Below are positions 1 to 12,439 of a stretch of 64,000 nt of DNA, one piece after another. This DNA is from Patiria miniata (lineage: Eukaryota; Echinodermata; Asteroidea; Valvatida; Asterinidae). The stretch covers positions 930,001 through 994,000 of the forward strand of contig NW_024037065.1 of NCBI RefSeq assembly GCF_015706575.1, given 5' to 3'. How positions within the stretch are numbered: the first letter of the stretch is position 1; every line of letters begins with the position of its first letter. Below the pieces are notes generated by a model. The model was not told the DNA's origin and did not search any database. It worked only from the letters and a program-made list of their open reading frames with translations. Made by a program: the position numbers and the translations under genes.

Positions 1-1058
1 CATTCCTGTAATTTCCAGGGGGTATTGTCGATTGGCACACACGGATTATATTTCTATGGCTGTGGGTAGCATAGATGGGACCCACATCAAGATCATGCCC
101 CCGACTCTAGACGAGAGGACTACATAAATCATAAACTGTTTTTTCTCCATAGTGCAAGCAGTCTGTGATCACAGAGGAGTATTCCTCGATGTATTTGCCG
201 GATATCCAGGTTCTGTCCATGATTCAAGGGTACTTAAATGCAGCCCGTTACACCGCCAGAGAGATTATCCCCCTGAAGGATACTACATACTTGGAGATAC
301 GGCATATCCATGTCAATCCAGACCTCTAGCTATTCTCACTCCCCACAAGGCTCCTGCCTCTCCAATACAAGGAAGATACAACTACCACTGCAGCAGGGCT
401 AGAACAGTCATTGAGAGGGCTTTCGGTCGGATGAAGACGAGATGGAGGAGCATTTTCACAAAGACACTTGAAGTAAGAACATGGACTTGACAAGGGTATA
501 AAAAATGTAAACAGATGCCACTACATGTATTCATTGTTTTTGTGCATTCATTTCAAAGATGTAGTTACTCGCTTGGTATCAACTGGGCTGGGCAATACTC
601 GGATCATCTTAAGACAAACTTTTTCGTACCCATCAATGTCAGGCATGGCCCATCTCTCAACAGTTTCAAAAAGCATTATAAAAACGTTTTGTTTTTAACA
701 ACCGCCCCACCCCCCACACCCCCAAGCTTTCAACGCTTTCATCTCTCTTTTTTTTATCAAAATGATTTTAAAATAAATTGAATTACTTTTTGTGTCAATT
801 TAGATTTTTCCTTTTCTGGCGCCAAAAGTTGCTGTTGCATGTGCGATTATGCATAATGTGTGTGTTCTATCATGTGATAAGTGGGCAGAGGAAGCAGACG
901 ATGATGAGGATGATCCTCCCAATGAACAACCTGCTATGGAGCCAGATGACCTCGAGAGGGGACATGTATCTGCTGAACCACTCAGACGGCATATTGCTGC
1001 ACAAATATCTGAACCATTAGACATGGTTCAGCAACTTCATGAGCATGACTATCTGTAA
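1..1058 (+). CDS. Harbinger transposase (HARBI1-like DDE nuclease), 5'-partial, two exons visible
   Basis: DDE transposase that cuts and joins Harbinger element ends in the nucleus. Visible exon 1 runs to 472 and shows GSIDGTHI (first catalytic Asp, 68-91), DVFAGYPGSVHDSRVL (second Asp region), GDTAYP, and IERAFGRMK carrying the catalytic Glu. A GTAAG donor at 473 and a TTTAG acceptor ending 803 join in phase 0 to exon 2 (804-1058). Exon 2 reads IFPFLAPKVAVACAIMHNVC, then an acidic tail, ending at TAA 1056-1058. This matches the usual Harbinger C-terminus. Oddity: a TAA at 125-127 breaks the frame between DER (up to about 118) and VQAVCDH (152 on). The expected DYINHK lies one frame over (118-135), so two compensating frame changes or a missed intron are likely here. 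The copy may therefore be inactive. The N-terminal helix-turn-helix part is outside the window. Confidence 0.85.
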
Positions 1059-1435
1059 GCATTGAGAAAAGGGTGTTTGCTCTATTGCCATTTCTATCAA
1101 ATCGATGACAAGTAGGCCTGCATAACATTCCCCTTTTAAAAAGCTATAGTTGTATTATTTGTCGTTCCATTTTAAGTCCACTGATTAACAAAGGAGTATG
1201 GTGCTATATAGGACATAACAACATCATTATATAATTCAAGTTCACATAACATTTGTGTTTATTTATATTACATGTCTTAAATAACATAAACAACATTTTG
1301 ATAATAAATAATTATTGCAAATGCCCAGTATAATCCTTGAATAACATGAACAACATTTTGAGAATAATAATTATTGAAAATGCCCAGTATAATGCTTAAT
1401 GCCAAGTAAAGATATTAATAAGGGAAAAAATGAGT

Positions 1436-1552
1436 GGTGACGAGTTCTTAAACAGCCGTTTAAAACCTGCAGGGTCGTGGCCGTGTGATAAAGGACCAAG
1501 CCGAACCGGGCCCTGCAAGGTCTTAAACGGCCATTTAAAAATGAGTCACTAC
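1436..1552. repeat. Imperfect foldback (about 40-bp arms)
   Basis: The arm GTTCTTAAACAGCCGTTTAA and following bases (about 1436-1477) recur as an imperfect reverse complement at about 1509-1552 (GGTCTTAAACGGCCATTTAA). The loop contains AAGCCGAAC, a weak form of the GGCGAAGCCG loop core seen in other foldbacks of this window. It lies between the two Harbinger genes. Confidence 0.6.
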
Positions 1553-1677
1553 TCTTTTATTCCCAATCATAAATTCCCTTTTGGTTAAAGGCAAAATAAA
1601 GTAGGAAACTCTGTAAAACTTATGTTTTCCAATGTTCTCGAGCTCTGTTACGTGATGGTGCATTTTTATGAGACAGT

Positions 1678-1751
1678 TTTCGGATAGCATTTGTGCGCAT
1701 AGTAACAAATCCTCGCATCCATGGGCTAACCCGCACAAATGCTATCCGAAA
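1678..1751. repeat. Perfect 20-bp inverted repeat
   Basis: TTTCGGATAGCATTTGTGCG at 1678-1697 is repeated exactly in reverse complement at 1732-1751, with a 34-base loop. It may be the end of a small foldback element adjoining the dispersed repeat at 1740-1870. Confidence 0.75.
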
Positions 1752-1870
1752 CAACTGGTTATAAACAGCTCCAGCTGTGCCTTTATCAACCGTTAAAACA
1801 CCCCCACGTGACATGCTCTCCACCAATAGGAATATTGAAACTGTCTGGAGTATTTATAAATTACTTATTA
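1740..1870 (+). repeat. Dispersed repeat family R1, copy 1
   Basis: This stretch (CCACGTGACATGCTCTCC, then CTGTCTGGAGTATTTATAAATTA) matches parts of 41700-41830 and 46617-46750, which share GTGACACTGGAAAAGTGTTT, a GGCCACGTGACGG core and a tail ending in TATTTATGAATTACAGT. No coding potential is seen. It is probably a short non-autonomous element. Confidence 0.45.
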
Positions 1871-2973
1871 ACCCTGCGATGCATGGCCAAAAACAAATGC
1901 TATTGCCACACCACAATCTATATTTTCCAGACAAGTCATTTATATTTTCAAGAAGGCTTTTATTTTCCAAAACAGATATTTCTATCTTCAAGAGCAGCTT
2001 TTTCTGTTTCAAAACCCTGATAGATCCGAGGCTTGCTTTTAAAAAATAAATATATCAGCTGGTCTTGAAAGTATAGATAGCTGCTGGGGTTTTTTTGTAA
2101 ATAGATAGCTGCTGAACTTTTTTTTTTGTAAATACGTAACATTTTAATGTGTAAATATGTTGTCATTCTTCCCCCACCTTTTTCGAATTTTAATAGATGA
2201 CAATTTTAACAATTAAAGAGCATCTCTTAGGTAAAATTAAGTTTTGTGATTGACTTATTTCCCAATGAACAGAGCCCTTAACAAAATGTGACAAATTACA
2301 GGCCTCTAACCTTACATAAAAGTGGTAAAAACTGTAAATATATTTGATATAATTTCAGTGTGAAACCTTATCGCATAATGACGTCACGTTGTAAACAAAC
2401 ATGAGAAGTGGGGCCTGTAAATACCCTGTACGGGGAATGGGTATATTTATAGTGCATGAATTTCCATAATGCTCAATCGAATTGGCATTGAAAAAAAAAT
2501 GGGTTGAAAATTTGTATGAAGTCCTACAGACCCACTTATCATAATTGTTCACAATGTGACATCACTGTGTTAAAATATTTTGCACTGAAATGGTATCAAA
2601 TAAAATTTCAATTTACAACACTTTCATGGAAGGCTAGACGCTTGTAATTTTGTACACATTTTATTAAGGGTTCTATCTATTTGAAAATGAGTGCATCGCA
2701 AAACTTAGTTTGGCCTTAGAGGTGCTCTATTAATTTGGCAGAACATTTTTAAAAATGGAATAAATGAACATTAAAAATGGAATAAATAAACATTCAAATT
2801 CGACAATTGAAGCCCACTATTGTACCAAATAATTTTACAGTGTATTTGGGTGGGGCTGTGGTACCAAACAAATGTTGTCCACCCAACCCACAAAACCAAT
2901 TGAAACTGTTTGAATCATAACCAAATTTGACATAAGTTTTGTGACAGGCAGCATGAAAAGCCAAAACTGTAAA

Positions 2974-5900
2974 TCACTTTTCATAGGCTTTGGTTTCAAC
3001 TGCGGTAACAAGACGCCCCAGGAGGCCAATAAGAGCATCATTTTGTTTTTGTATCTGTTCTTCTTGACTGCGCAAAAAACAGTGTTGCTGTTTTATCATC
3101 TCGATAACTTCATCGCTGGCATTCTTTCTCTTATTGGACGGAGGACTAGATACTTTACTTTGCTCTTCGACTGAAGTGGATGCAGCCTGCTCCTCTGGAA
3201 ATGTCTCAAATGAAGAGACAAGACAGGGTGGAGTAATGATAGGTCTTCCCCCCAAAACTTTGTCCATATCTTGGAAATATGACCAGGATACTGTTGTGTC
3301 CTCACCCTCCTCAGTTCCTGTTCCAGTCGGTGGATGCTTCAGTTCCTGTGCACAAAAGCGGGAAGTTTAACTATTATCCAAATCATAAAATTCACTTCAA
3401 TAGGAAAAAAATCACAAAATTTTACTATGCATATCTTGTGGGTTTTGGATGTCTATTATTATAAGTGCAATAGGAACGATTTCCATCTACGAAGTTCACT
3501 CAACACCCTGTGTACAAACCCTACGAGATTGGACTGAAAAATTGTAAGTGTTTTCTAAGAAAATGCTTGTATTTTCTCACTGCTGAAATTGACTTTGATG
3601 ACATGACATTGCTATCTGGGGGCTTGTTAGTCAATACAGAGGAAAATTTGTGAACTTCGTATATGGAAATCTTTCCGTGCAATATGTGTTTCAAATCAAA
3701 TGGAAGATACTTCAAGATAACAAAAGAGGGAAAATACCTTATACTTCTGGGACAAGTTGGTCCACTTTTTGCGAGCTTGCTCTGGAGTTACCTTGTCCAG
3801 AAGATCCATCTCTTTCAGTATTATTCTGTATAATATGAAAATGCAAATATAAACTTAAAGGACCGTCAATATTGAACTATCACTCGGCCACAACCCTGCC
3901 AGTTTTAAACTGTCATGTAAGACCTTGTCACCTTTCTCTCTTATACAAGGTGTTGACAGAACCTGGAGAAGACCAGGTATACATGTACAATGCACAGATG
4001 TGCATTTTGAAGGAAACTGCCTCGGGTACGAATATCTGTACAGTGTGTTGCAGGTTTCCATTGACTATGGTACACAAATGTAGTAAAACCAAGAAAAAAG
4101 AGGAAATCAGCTGATCCATAGAAGAGTAGCATGCCTGGATGCCTATGTTTAAACTGTCCCAGGTACATGTATATGATAATTTTTAATTCTTTCAAGATTC
4201 TAAACCCAATCTTAAAAACTTACGTGAAAGCATCACGGGAAGCCCCTCGCTTGCCACTTTTGAATTTCATGTTGTGCTTTTCACGCATCTGAATAAACAG
4301 TCGGAACTCATCTTCAGTCCCTATTATAATTGAAAAGAATTTTACACCAATTGTAAATAGACATTTGTCCACACTTTCATATCTTTACTTGTGTAGGCCA
4401 GGGGGACCTGTCAGTACTTCAGTAAAGCTGCCCCCCCCCCCTAAAAAAACACACACCAAGAACAACAGCAGCAACAACAAGCAAGCAAACACACAAACAA
4501 ACAAACAACCCCCCCCCCCCAAAAAAAAAAAACAAGAAAAAAAACTAGGGGGCCTACTTCCCTTTAACCATAACCATTTTCTTCCTCCCTCCATTCCTAC
4601 AAATTAACTTGTTAAAAATAAATAATAAAATGAATTTGAGTCAACTCGTACCCTTGCCAGCTTGTGCTCAACCAACTCGTACTCCAACTAACTCGTGCTC
4701 AACCAACTCGAACTCTAACTTGTGCTCGTTTATGATTTGCACGCTGAATCGCGCTACGTGAAGTGATGAACTTCAATTTCATAAACTCTTTTAGTAATTT
4801 TATTCAAGTATTATTTTTTATCAGTATTTGATTTGATTTTGATTTGATTTTTTTCTGTTGAATTTATTACTTAATTAACCCTATCTGTCGCAGCCCTGCC
4901 AAACACCAACGTTTGGGTTTTGCTTGGCTGTGTACAGTACCAGTATAAAAACTGTACATGGGGCACAGCTGTACATTGCTAATCAGATGGGGTAAAGTAT
5001 ACTAAAATTGTTTTGGTTTGAATTTCTCCCTCCCCCACGTCTATTTAACAGAAAAGTCTGCTTTATTTTTATTTAGGCCTATTATAAATAGTATTTATAA
5101 TTTTAAAAAGTATTTTCAGGGCAATACTCGCATTTATTGCATACATTTTAAAATAATCAAGGTATTCAATAAGAAAAAATACATCAAATGAAAATACAAA
5201 AACACCAAAAATAATATACAAGTACGAAATGGTCAGAGTACGAGTTGGCGCGAGCACAAGTTGACCTAAATGAGTACCAGTTGGTTGGAGTAAGAGTTGG
5301 TTAGAGTACGAGTTGACCTGTTTCCAATAAAATCTGGGAATGTTATCCATCATGTCCATGGTGTTTTCTGGCACACCATGGAGGAAGAACCATTTTATAC
5401 TTCTCGCTATATTTATTTCAAGTTACTGACAATTCTTGTACACAATTTAAATGTCATAAATAGTAAAACGGGCAGATAGCCCTATAAATCATGTAAATAG
5501 GCCTAGTGCCAATAAGTGCTGGCTCATTTTTCATGAAATTCTAGGGAGAAATATGCCAGCAATACAGACATTAAAAAAACCCTCTAATTTCAACTTGAAT
5601 TTTACAAAAGTAACCAGCACATTTTTGTTAACAGCATTGCCTGAATTGTGCTGTGGATAAGTAAACATTTCCCAAAAAAAAAGGCCAAAAAAAAAATGAC
5701 TTGGCCCTTGTGGGTTTAATTTTCAGAAAATCTCTTTCGTTTTGGTGCAAAAGGATTAGGGCCACTGAGCAGAGGTAGTCTAGCGTATTGACACTATTTA
5801 TGGGGCTAGGGCAGATCCAGATATTTTTGCATCAGTGGCACAGGCTTTCTACATCATCATGGCAATTCTGACATTCAAATTTCAATAATTATGTAGGCCT

Positions 5901-6169
5901 AGAGACTAAAGAGAGACTACTACTTTGATGTACGCATTATATCGTGTGAACACATCGCCGGGGCCGGGGCCGGCTTATTCCGACCGTTTATCACTGAATT
6001 TCACTCACAGTAACAACAAGAGGTGGACCAGAAGTTAAAACATTTCTTTTCATCAAAGGAAACAGGTTCATTTGACCAAAAACTTACATCTGTGAGTCTC
6101 GTTGACACAAACACTCCCACCAGCGGCAGAGCGACCAGCTGTTTCCGTCTCGGTCATGTCGGTCGCCAT
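2974..6169 (-). CDS. Harbinger-associated Myb/SANT-like (trihelix) DNA-binding protein, four exons, 212 aa
   Basis: In Harbinger transposons a Myb-like partner binds the element ends and helps carry the transposase to the nucleus; that role is inferred here. Exons on the minus strand are 6169-6088, 4320-4224, 3825-3738 and 3345-2974. Every junction is GT/AG and the phases agree (1, 2, 0). The start ATG at 6169 has a strong context (CAAAATGGCG). Joined, the protein has a short N-terminus and then the domain around residues 28-88: HRWTEDEFRLFIQMREKH, SGKRGASRDAFT, and KVTPEQARKKWTNLSQKYK. The last exon continues KELKHPPTGTGTEEGEDTT, then a Ser/Lys-rich linker and a coiled-coil-like end (EEQIQKQNDALIGLLGRL). 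No internal stop was seen, so this gene looks intact although the neighbouring transposase does not. The large first intron (6087-4321) contains the 4636-5325 repeat pair. Confidence 0.85.
4636..5325. mobile_element. Element bounded by inverted arrays of a 12-14 bp word (CAACTCGTACTC)
   Basis: 4636-4730 carries repeated AACTCGTACTCCAACTAAC / CGTGCTCAACC words, and 5225-5325 carries the same word in reverse complement (GAGTACGAGTTGACCTG, GAGTTGGTTAGAG). The ends pair as GTCAACTCGTAC. The interior (about 500 bp) is AT-rich without an ORF. The structure is that of a foldback or MITE lying in intron 1 of the Myb gene. Confidence 0.6.
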
Positions 6170-6593
6170 TTTGTTTAGAAATTTAGCGCCAATTCGTAGA
6201 CAACAAAATTCACGGCTAGATTTTGATGACGTTGTAGCCATAACCGTAGCGCTAAACGTCATTTCGGACACGACTTCAAAATGGCCGATGCTGACAATAG
6301 CCCTAGACGTAGCCCTAGACGCCCGTGTCGGACACAGCCTAAGTTATTAAAGTTTCGTTTGCAGTTGCATGCTGCTGGTCGCCATGTTGGATTGGTTAAT
6401 AAAAGGCGGATGGGCGTAATTTAGCATGTTAAGACATGAATCGGGGACTAAGAAACAGTTCTGATTTTGTTGGTCAATACCTAGAAAAGGTTCCTGCTTT
6501 TGTCATATTTTTGAACACTACCGATTAAAACAGGCACGTCGGGCCAGGATGCAACATTCATTCTAACTATATGAGGCTCCACGTAGTGGAGAC

Positions 6594-6662
6594 ACTCCTA
6601 GAACTATGAGGCTCCACGTATGAGGCTCCACTACGTGGAGCCTGAGTCATAGTTCTAGGAGT
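6594..6662. repeat. Nested perfect hairpin
   Basis: Left arm 6594-6620 (ACTCCTAGAACTATGAGGCT...) and right arm 6632-6662 are reverse complements except for about 4 extra bases. The outer word GGCTCCACGTAGTGGA also occurs at 6574-6589, so the GGCTCCAC motif appears four times in 90 bp in both orientations. This looks like a recent foldback duplication. Confidence 0.75.
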
Positions 6663-9365
6663 AAACATCATGAACATGCTAGTCCGAGTGAATTGCTCCC
6701 AACTTATTGCCTTTTTAACATTCGGACGTGATCTGGCAATGGCCCAAGCTAATCGGTATACGCTGAGCAACACTAGTTTTGTCGGTTTGAATGCGTTTTG
6801 GAGGTGTTGACGCTGTGTTCACGCTTAATATTAATATTAGTAAGACTGTATTATTGTATCCCGTGTGTTTTCGTGCAAGTTTTTGGGGTTTTTTACGCGA
6901 TGGCTAACCAACCCTACCCGACTGAAAAACAAATTACCTGATCCGAAGAGTGACATTGCGTTCTTAAGAAACCTGCTTTTAGTAATATTAACTTGTATTT
7001 TAATTTTTTTTTTTAATTCAGGACAAAAGCTGCACGTGATGATCAAGATCCTGCCGATCACAGGTTTGTTTTTAGTGTACAATACACTTTGCGTTTGGCA
7101 GTAACTGTTTTGGTCTCCAATTAGGAAAGAAAGGGATAGGAAAAAAAAGCAAATAAACAAACCAAAAGAAAAAATTGAAGGGAACAACAGCGGGTCCTTG
7201 TGAGTGTAAACTAGACATGACTAGATGTGTTTAGTTTGTTTCTGCATTCAATAGGCAGGCATGAAACTTTTCCTCGGATCAGCTGATTTCTTCTTTTTTT
7301 ACTTCCCATATGCTATTGAAAATAGAAAAACACTGTACAAAGTCTGGGAAAAAAAGGTGAATTTCCTCTTTTTTTGTGATTTCCCAGTTGCATGCCTGAA
7401 TAGGGGACGCTGAACGATAGAGGACAATAGCGTCCCAAATGTCCACAAATTGGACATGTGTACAAAACATATGGTAGGTCTTCCTAGAAAGTGGAGGTAC
7501 AAAACAAAAAAGGGACAATAAGAGGTTACTCAATTGTAGGCAGTACACTCTTTGAGTGGGGGTACTTGCATGCGTGTGCCACAGTGACAAACACTATCAC
7601 GGTTGCAATGCATATGTGTTTATTTAAATTAGTTGTTTGTAATTTGCAGTGAAAAGTTTACAGGGGTAGACATGGAAGAAAAGGGTGGTCTTCTTTAAGT
7701 GTTAAAGAAAAAAGTGTTTTGTTTTTAAAATGTTTAATTTTGTATTCATTTATTTAAATCAAAATTGTTTACTTATTGATTATTGATCATTTTTTGGGGT
7801 AGGGTGGTTAAGCCATACCCAATATTCCCTGGCACTGATGCATTTGTTTAAAAACTTTTCTTGCAGCTACAAGATGTATGCCACACTTTGCTGACGTTCC
7901 ACAGATGAGATGCTCCCGTACTACTGAGTGCTTCGCGTTCCTGTTCCTGTACACAGTGCATACTTCGTTATTGGGATGGAACAAACTGAAGGCAAATGAA
8001 AATGTTTATGGTGCATAAAAAAATTTATATATTGTGCAAATCCAAACTGATACTGAACTGATCTGAAACAAACATACATCTGGTTGATATTCTTGTAATG
8101 TTTGTTAAGTGTTGATTCAGTTTGTTTTGTGGACCAAATCTAGCTTGAAGAAACCCCAAAATTGACTAAAATTAATTGAAAACAAGGTTTAAGAATTTAG
8201 TATACTGTCTGTACATGTAAACTGCACACAATTTTTTTGCGACTTGATGGGTTCTCAACAGATGATGATTTTTAATGTAAGCTATAGCTAATATCAAAAG
8301 TGACACAACCCTTGGTGTGTTTCGATTATATTTAGTTTGAGGTTGTGTAAAAACACAATGACCTACACAAATTATGCTTGAAGCTTTCTGAAACGATTGA
8401 CCAAAATTAGTGAGCAAGAGAGTGTATTCACATTTATTAAAAATATACATTTTCTATATGAGAACAAACCTTTTGTAATAGATGAATGTAAACTTTGCTT
8501 ATGTGAGATGGAAAAAAGACAGTTACATAGCAAAGGAAATGATTGAGTTTGCTTTGTTGTTCTGTTTTTTTTTGGACCCCAAACTCAATAAACTACAAAA
8601 CCTATGCCGCCCTAAAAGAGGGTTAGCAGGTTCATAGCATTGCAAAATTATTGGTAATAAAATATTGCCACTGTTTCCTCGACCAGATTTCTGGACTGAA
8701 ATGGTAATTTTAATTCAACGATGAACCACAGACACTTCAGAATTTCCAGACGGTGGTCTGAAGATAAACCGTTCAACAAAATGGAAAGCCATTTCTCTAC
8801 GATTTGCATAAGGGGGGGGGTGTCATAATAGTTCATATGGATGAAAGTTCCGTTGGGAGATAAGCTTTGGTAAGAAAAGGGAAAGATGGGAAATTTTGGC
8901 GGAATTCGCTTTTCTAAACAACTTAAAAAAGCGCAACCCTCCGCCCCAAAGCAATTCCAAAGTCAGCAGAGGGCGCTGTTCAGTTCTTATTGTGTGGCTT
9001 TTGGGGTTAAGAGAGTGCCATCCATGGTGTTATTTTCGTTGTTTTTGCAATTTTGCTATTCACACATGCGTTTTCGAACAAACTTTTTTTCTAAAGAGCC
9101 GATTTTATTTTGTAAAAAATCAGTCTTGAGCGGGCGTTCGGTCGACAAACCGTCACTGCTTTTCAAGGGTCGATATTAAACCACAATTTGAGGGCGAAGA
9201 CCGTGGCAACAATTTTGTGACGCCGTGGATTATGGTCGAAAATTGATCTTAACTGAGCAATTTACACCCAAAAACCAAAAAATAGGCCGGAGAGGCATGT
9301 TCCTCTTCATTCCCCTGGAAAAACTGTTAATTGTAACAATTTAAGGTGCCCAACGGGCAATCAAA

Positions 9366-9387
9366 AACCCTAACCCTAACCCAACCC
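9366..9387 (+). repeat. Short interstitial telomere-like run
   Basis: CCCTAACCCTAACCCAACCC is about three CCCTAA units with one variant. It is too short to be an old chromosome end and is probably a repair insertion or chance. Confidence 0.5.
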
Positions 9388-12300
9388 TAGTTGCACGTCT
9401 TTTTCATTGACCAATATGATTTGGCGATGCGCAAAAATGAAAGTTACATTCTTTCTTTCTTTTTTTAAATAGTAGGATATAATTTGACAAAATTTGTCAG
9501 AACCGATAAACAATTCTTCTAGAACTGTAAAATAACCCAGACCAACTTGTTTCATGCCTAGGTTTTTTTTTAAAACTAATTTTCCAGAGTGCCTGCAAAC
9601 CTCACATGGTCACACAAATAGTGGTTATCGTGTGGTTCTCCAAAATTAAAAGTAACACCCATTGACTGTTCACAAACCAGTTCTAATAATTGATTTTAAT
9701 AAATGGCTAAATCACCTATTGTATAACTGTTGGTGATTTAAAAATTTCAACAAACTCGGTTGTAATTTTTTTTTAAATCGACTGGATTAACTTCAAAAAT
9801 GGTCAATGTGTGGATGGCAATGACTTTCTAACATGTCTTTAAAACAAGGTATTGTAATTGTTCTCAAATGTTCTGGTATTGTAAATAAAAGAACACGTCA
9901 TTTAAAGCAGACATGCATCTAACTTGCTGACTTAAGACAACTTAATTTTAAAAACTGGACAATCTCCCCTTATAAGGAATTCTTGCCAAAGCAATGTCGT
10001 TATCAACAGAGGGCGCTGTTCACTGGTTATTTTGTGGTTTTTAGTCAAACGCGAATGCCATCCTCTGTCAACGGTTCAGGATCATGTCTTTTAGTGTGTT
10101 ATTTCCGGCATTTTCAATACCTCATTTCCTAATTATTTTTCCTCAAGACCATGTGTAGCGGCCAAACTCAGATAGATTTCTTATTTTTGTTTTGCCAAGT
10201 GAGGGCGCTGTTGCGGGAATACGGGAGCTAAGCAAAAAGCAACATGGCTTCAGCTGAATGACGACAGAGTTTGCAACTTGTAGAATTCTTCGCCCAAAGC
10301 ATTAACTGGCCAAGGTTTATTAAACGGTTGTTTACTTTTAAATAATTTATATCAATGATTCAGTAATTAATGTGATATTTAGTGATATTTGTAAGCCTAA
10401 AAGATGTACAAATGTACATGTGTTTTCCACGCATGCTATTTTGGATCTTGTTATTAAGCACAAGTATCATACAGGGTGTACATAAACCCTTCTTGCATTT
10501 AGGTCAAGGTCGATAAACTCATCTGTCCTTGTACATTGTAGGGGCCTTCACACATGTGTACGTGTATTTAGCCTTTAGTTTGGACATTTGTGTGCAAGTA
10601 TTTAGAGTACATGTACATGTAGGTGATATGTAATTCAGTCAGCTGATTCTGTTAATTAGGTTACACAAACTCGGGATTATTTCTTGTAACACATACATTT
10701 TATTTTCCATTTTATTTATTGTAGTCAATCTGTGCCCATACCTGAGCCCACAAGTGTACGACTACCAAAACTGTCAGAAGTCGGACAATAAAATCATCTG
10801 GATCTGCATGCGCACAGCATGTTTTCGTTAAATCTTTGGCAGATTCACCATGCCTTTTTCAAATAGCCCATCAACTTGCAGACTGGCAGTGGAGTGAGCA
10901 CATCACATTTTCTTTGCTCCTTTTTTCATTTGTTTTCTGCCTTGAGAGACTTGGTCTGCTGTAGACTTGGTAAGTTTAACCAAAATTGTTCTTGTTTCAC
11001 TTTGAAAGTTTGTTCATCGGTTTTTGTGTACTGTATGACTAGAAATAGATTTTAGGGTTGTTATTAGGATGTTCAATTACTTTTTTATATTGACGAAAGT
11101 CAAATGTATTTGTTATTTTGCTTCAAGCAGCGTTTCAAGTTTAATTTTGAATGATAGAGAAATGTTTCTTTTAGTGCAAAGAAAGAGTCTAATTGATTAT
11201 ATGTGCGTTGCCATAAAAACTGTTGTGCGAAGTCAAGATATGGGTGAAATCATGATTGGCTGGATTTGACGGAAGAGATGAATGAATTTATGTACTTAAT
11301 TATTTTTCTTTGTCTGTAAGATTTTCCAGGGTGTTTTCTTCACTTAGTTTGGGCTGTAGATTAGATGAGATTAACTGAACCTGATTATGTAGGAACTGTT
11401 TTTTTCTTTTGATAGATTAAATTTTGTGGTCTATAGATGAAGCGAAATTTGTTCTGATCAGAAAACTCTTGGTCTGTATAATAAGGAACACTATCGATGT
11501 TTTCTTATTTTGTGTGTTTGTGTGTAAGAAGAGTGTTCTGGACCGTCTGTCCAGTTTTCTTAAACAGCGCCCTCTATTGAGCATTTCGTATTGCCAGTTT
11601 TTCTCACATGTTCATGTAAAACGTCATTGACAAATGTATGCAAGTTTCCCGCATTTTGCAACTCATTTATTGACACCCGATCATCTGCCATCCCTGTAGT
11701 CACTTGTGAAAGCATTGTCTGTAAGTTTATGCCATTTCCTCTTGCATTTTGTAGCTATAATTAGAGGTATTTAGGGCTGTTTTTGAACTCGGATCTTATG
11801 TAAACAAACTCGTCTATGTCGCTCGGCCATATCGTAACTGGTTAAAGGGAATGTACATCATTGGCTTTCGCTGTAATTTTCAGAAATGAACTAGTTGAGG
11901 GGTTGGTATAATAGAACAAAATATTGTTACATTGACATGTTTGAAGTTTTGTGTCCGAAAATGCTGCAAAAACCAAAAAAAAAAAACACAAATGTTCAAG
12001 TAGTCTGGTTCCCTCACGGGTTGTACAAAGCTTGTTTTATGAATGAAATGGTTAGCGCCCTCTCTCTGACCAGCGCGTCTTCCTATTGGCTAGAGAAAAC
12101 GGTTGATGACGTTCGGATTCGTTGGATGCTCATTAACTATGCATAGCTACGTCATTGCATATGGAAGCGTAGCGGCGATTGGGTAAAATGTCAATTTCTA
12201 AGCGCACCTAAATTAGAAATAAGGCCAATGAAAACCGTTGTTTCATACATCAAATGGTTTCCTGGAGATCCAAGGCTCAGATACGTATGCAAATGATCAT

Positions 12301-12439
12301 CCTGCGTGCGGCGGCGGAGATTTCTTGTTACAGGTGGGGGGGGGGATGATTTTTGAAAGGCCATCCTTGTGTGGAACGCGACACGGCACAGGGTCCAAGA
12401 AACCGCTTAAGGGCCCCCTATTGGGTTGCAGGCCCAATA

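Larger units (their letters stand above)
1..6339 (+). mobile_element. Harbinger (PIF) DNA transposon, left end outside window
   Basis: The segment contains the two genes that define autonomous Harbinger elements: a DDE transposase (+, ending 1058) and a Myb/SANT-like protein (-, 6169 to 2974), convergently arranged with their 3' ends 1.9 kb apart. The right boundary is inferred at 6339. There the sequence reads GTGTCGGACACAGCC followed by TAA, so the reverse-complement terminus begins GGCTGTGTCCGAC. As I recall, this resembles Harbinger/ISL2EU termini, and TAA fits the 3-bp TWA target preference. The matching left terminus lies before base 1, so the full length is unknown and exceeds 6.3 kb. 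Smaller repeats (1436-1552, 1678-1751, 1740-1870, 4636-5325) lie within it and may be later insertions. Confidence 0.7.
6343..12437. other. Gene-poor region, no supported CDS
   Basis: The ORFs here are short and unlike proteins. Notable items are the 6594-6662 hairpin and two possible exons, 7021-7061 (donor GTTTGT) and from 7867 (after CTTGCAG), which give no recognisable product. Diverged copies of a segment ending GAGGGCGCTGTTCA lie near 8930-9020 and 9970-10060. CpG-rich DNA around 10200-10260 holds a short ATGGCTTCAGCTGAATGA ORF and could be a promoter. A non-coding transcript is possible but not shown. Confidence 0.4.

Noticed and set aside
4365-4607. ORFs over the C- and A-rich tract
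   Set aside because: Low-complexity sequence (runs of C and A, CAAA repeats) gives a meaningless peptide on either strand.
9366-9387. Former telomere or chromosome fusion point
   Set aside because: Only about three units, with no change in surrounding sequence character.
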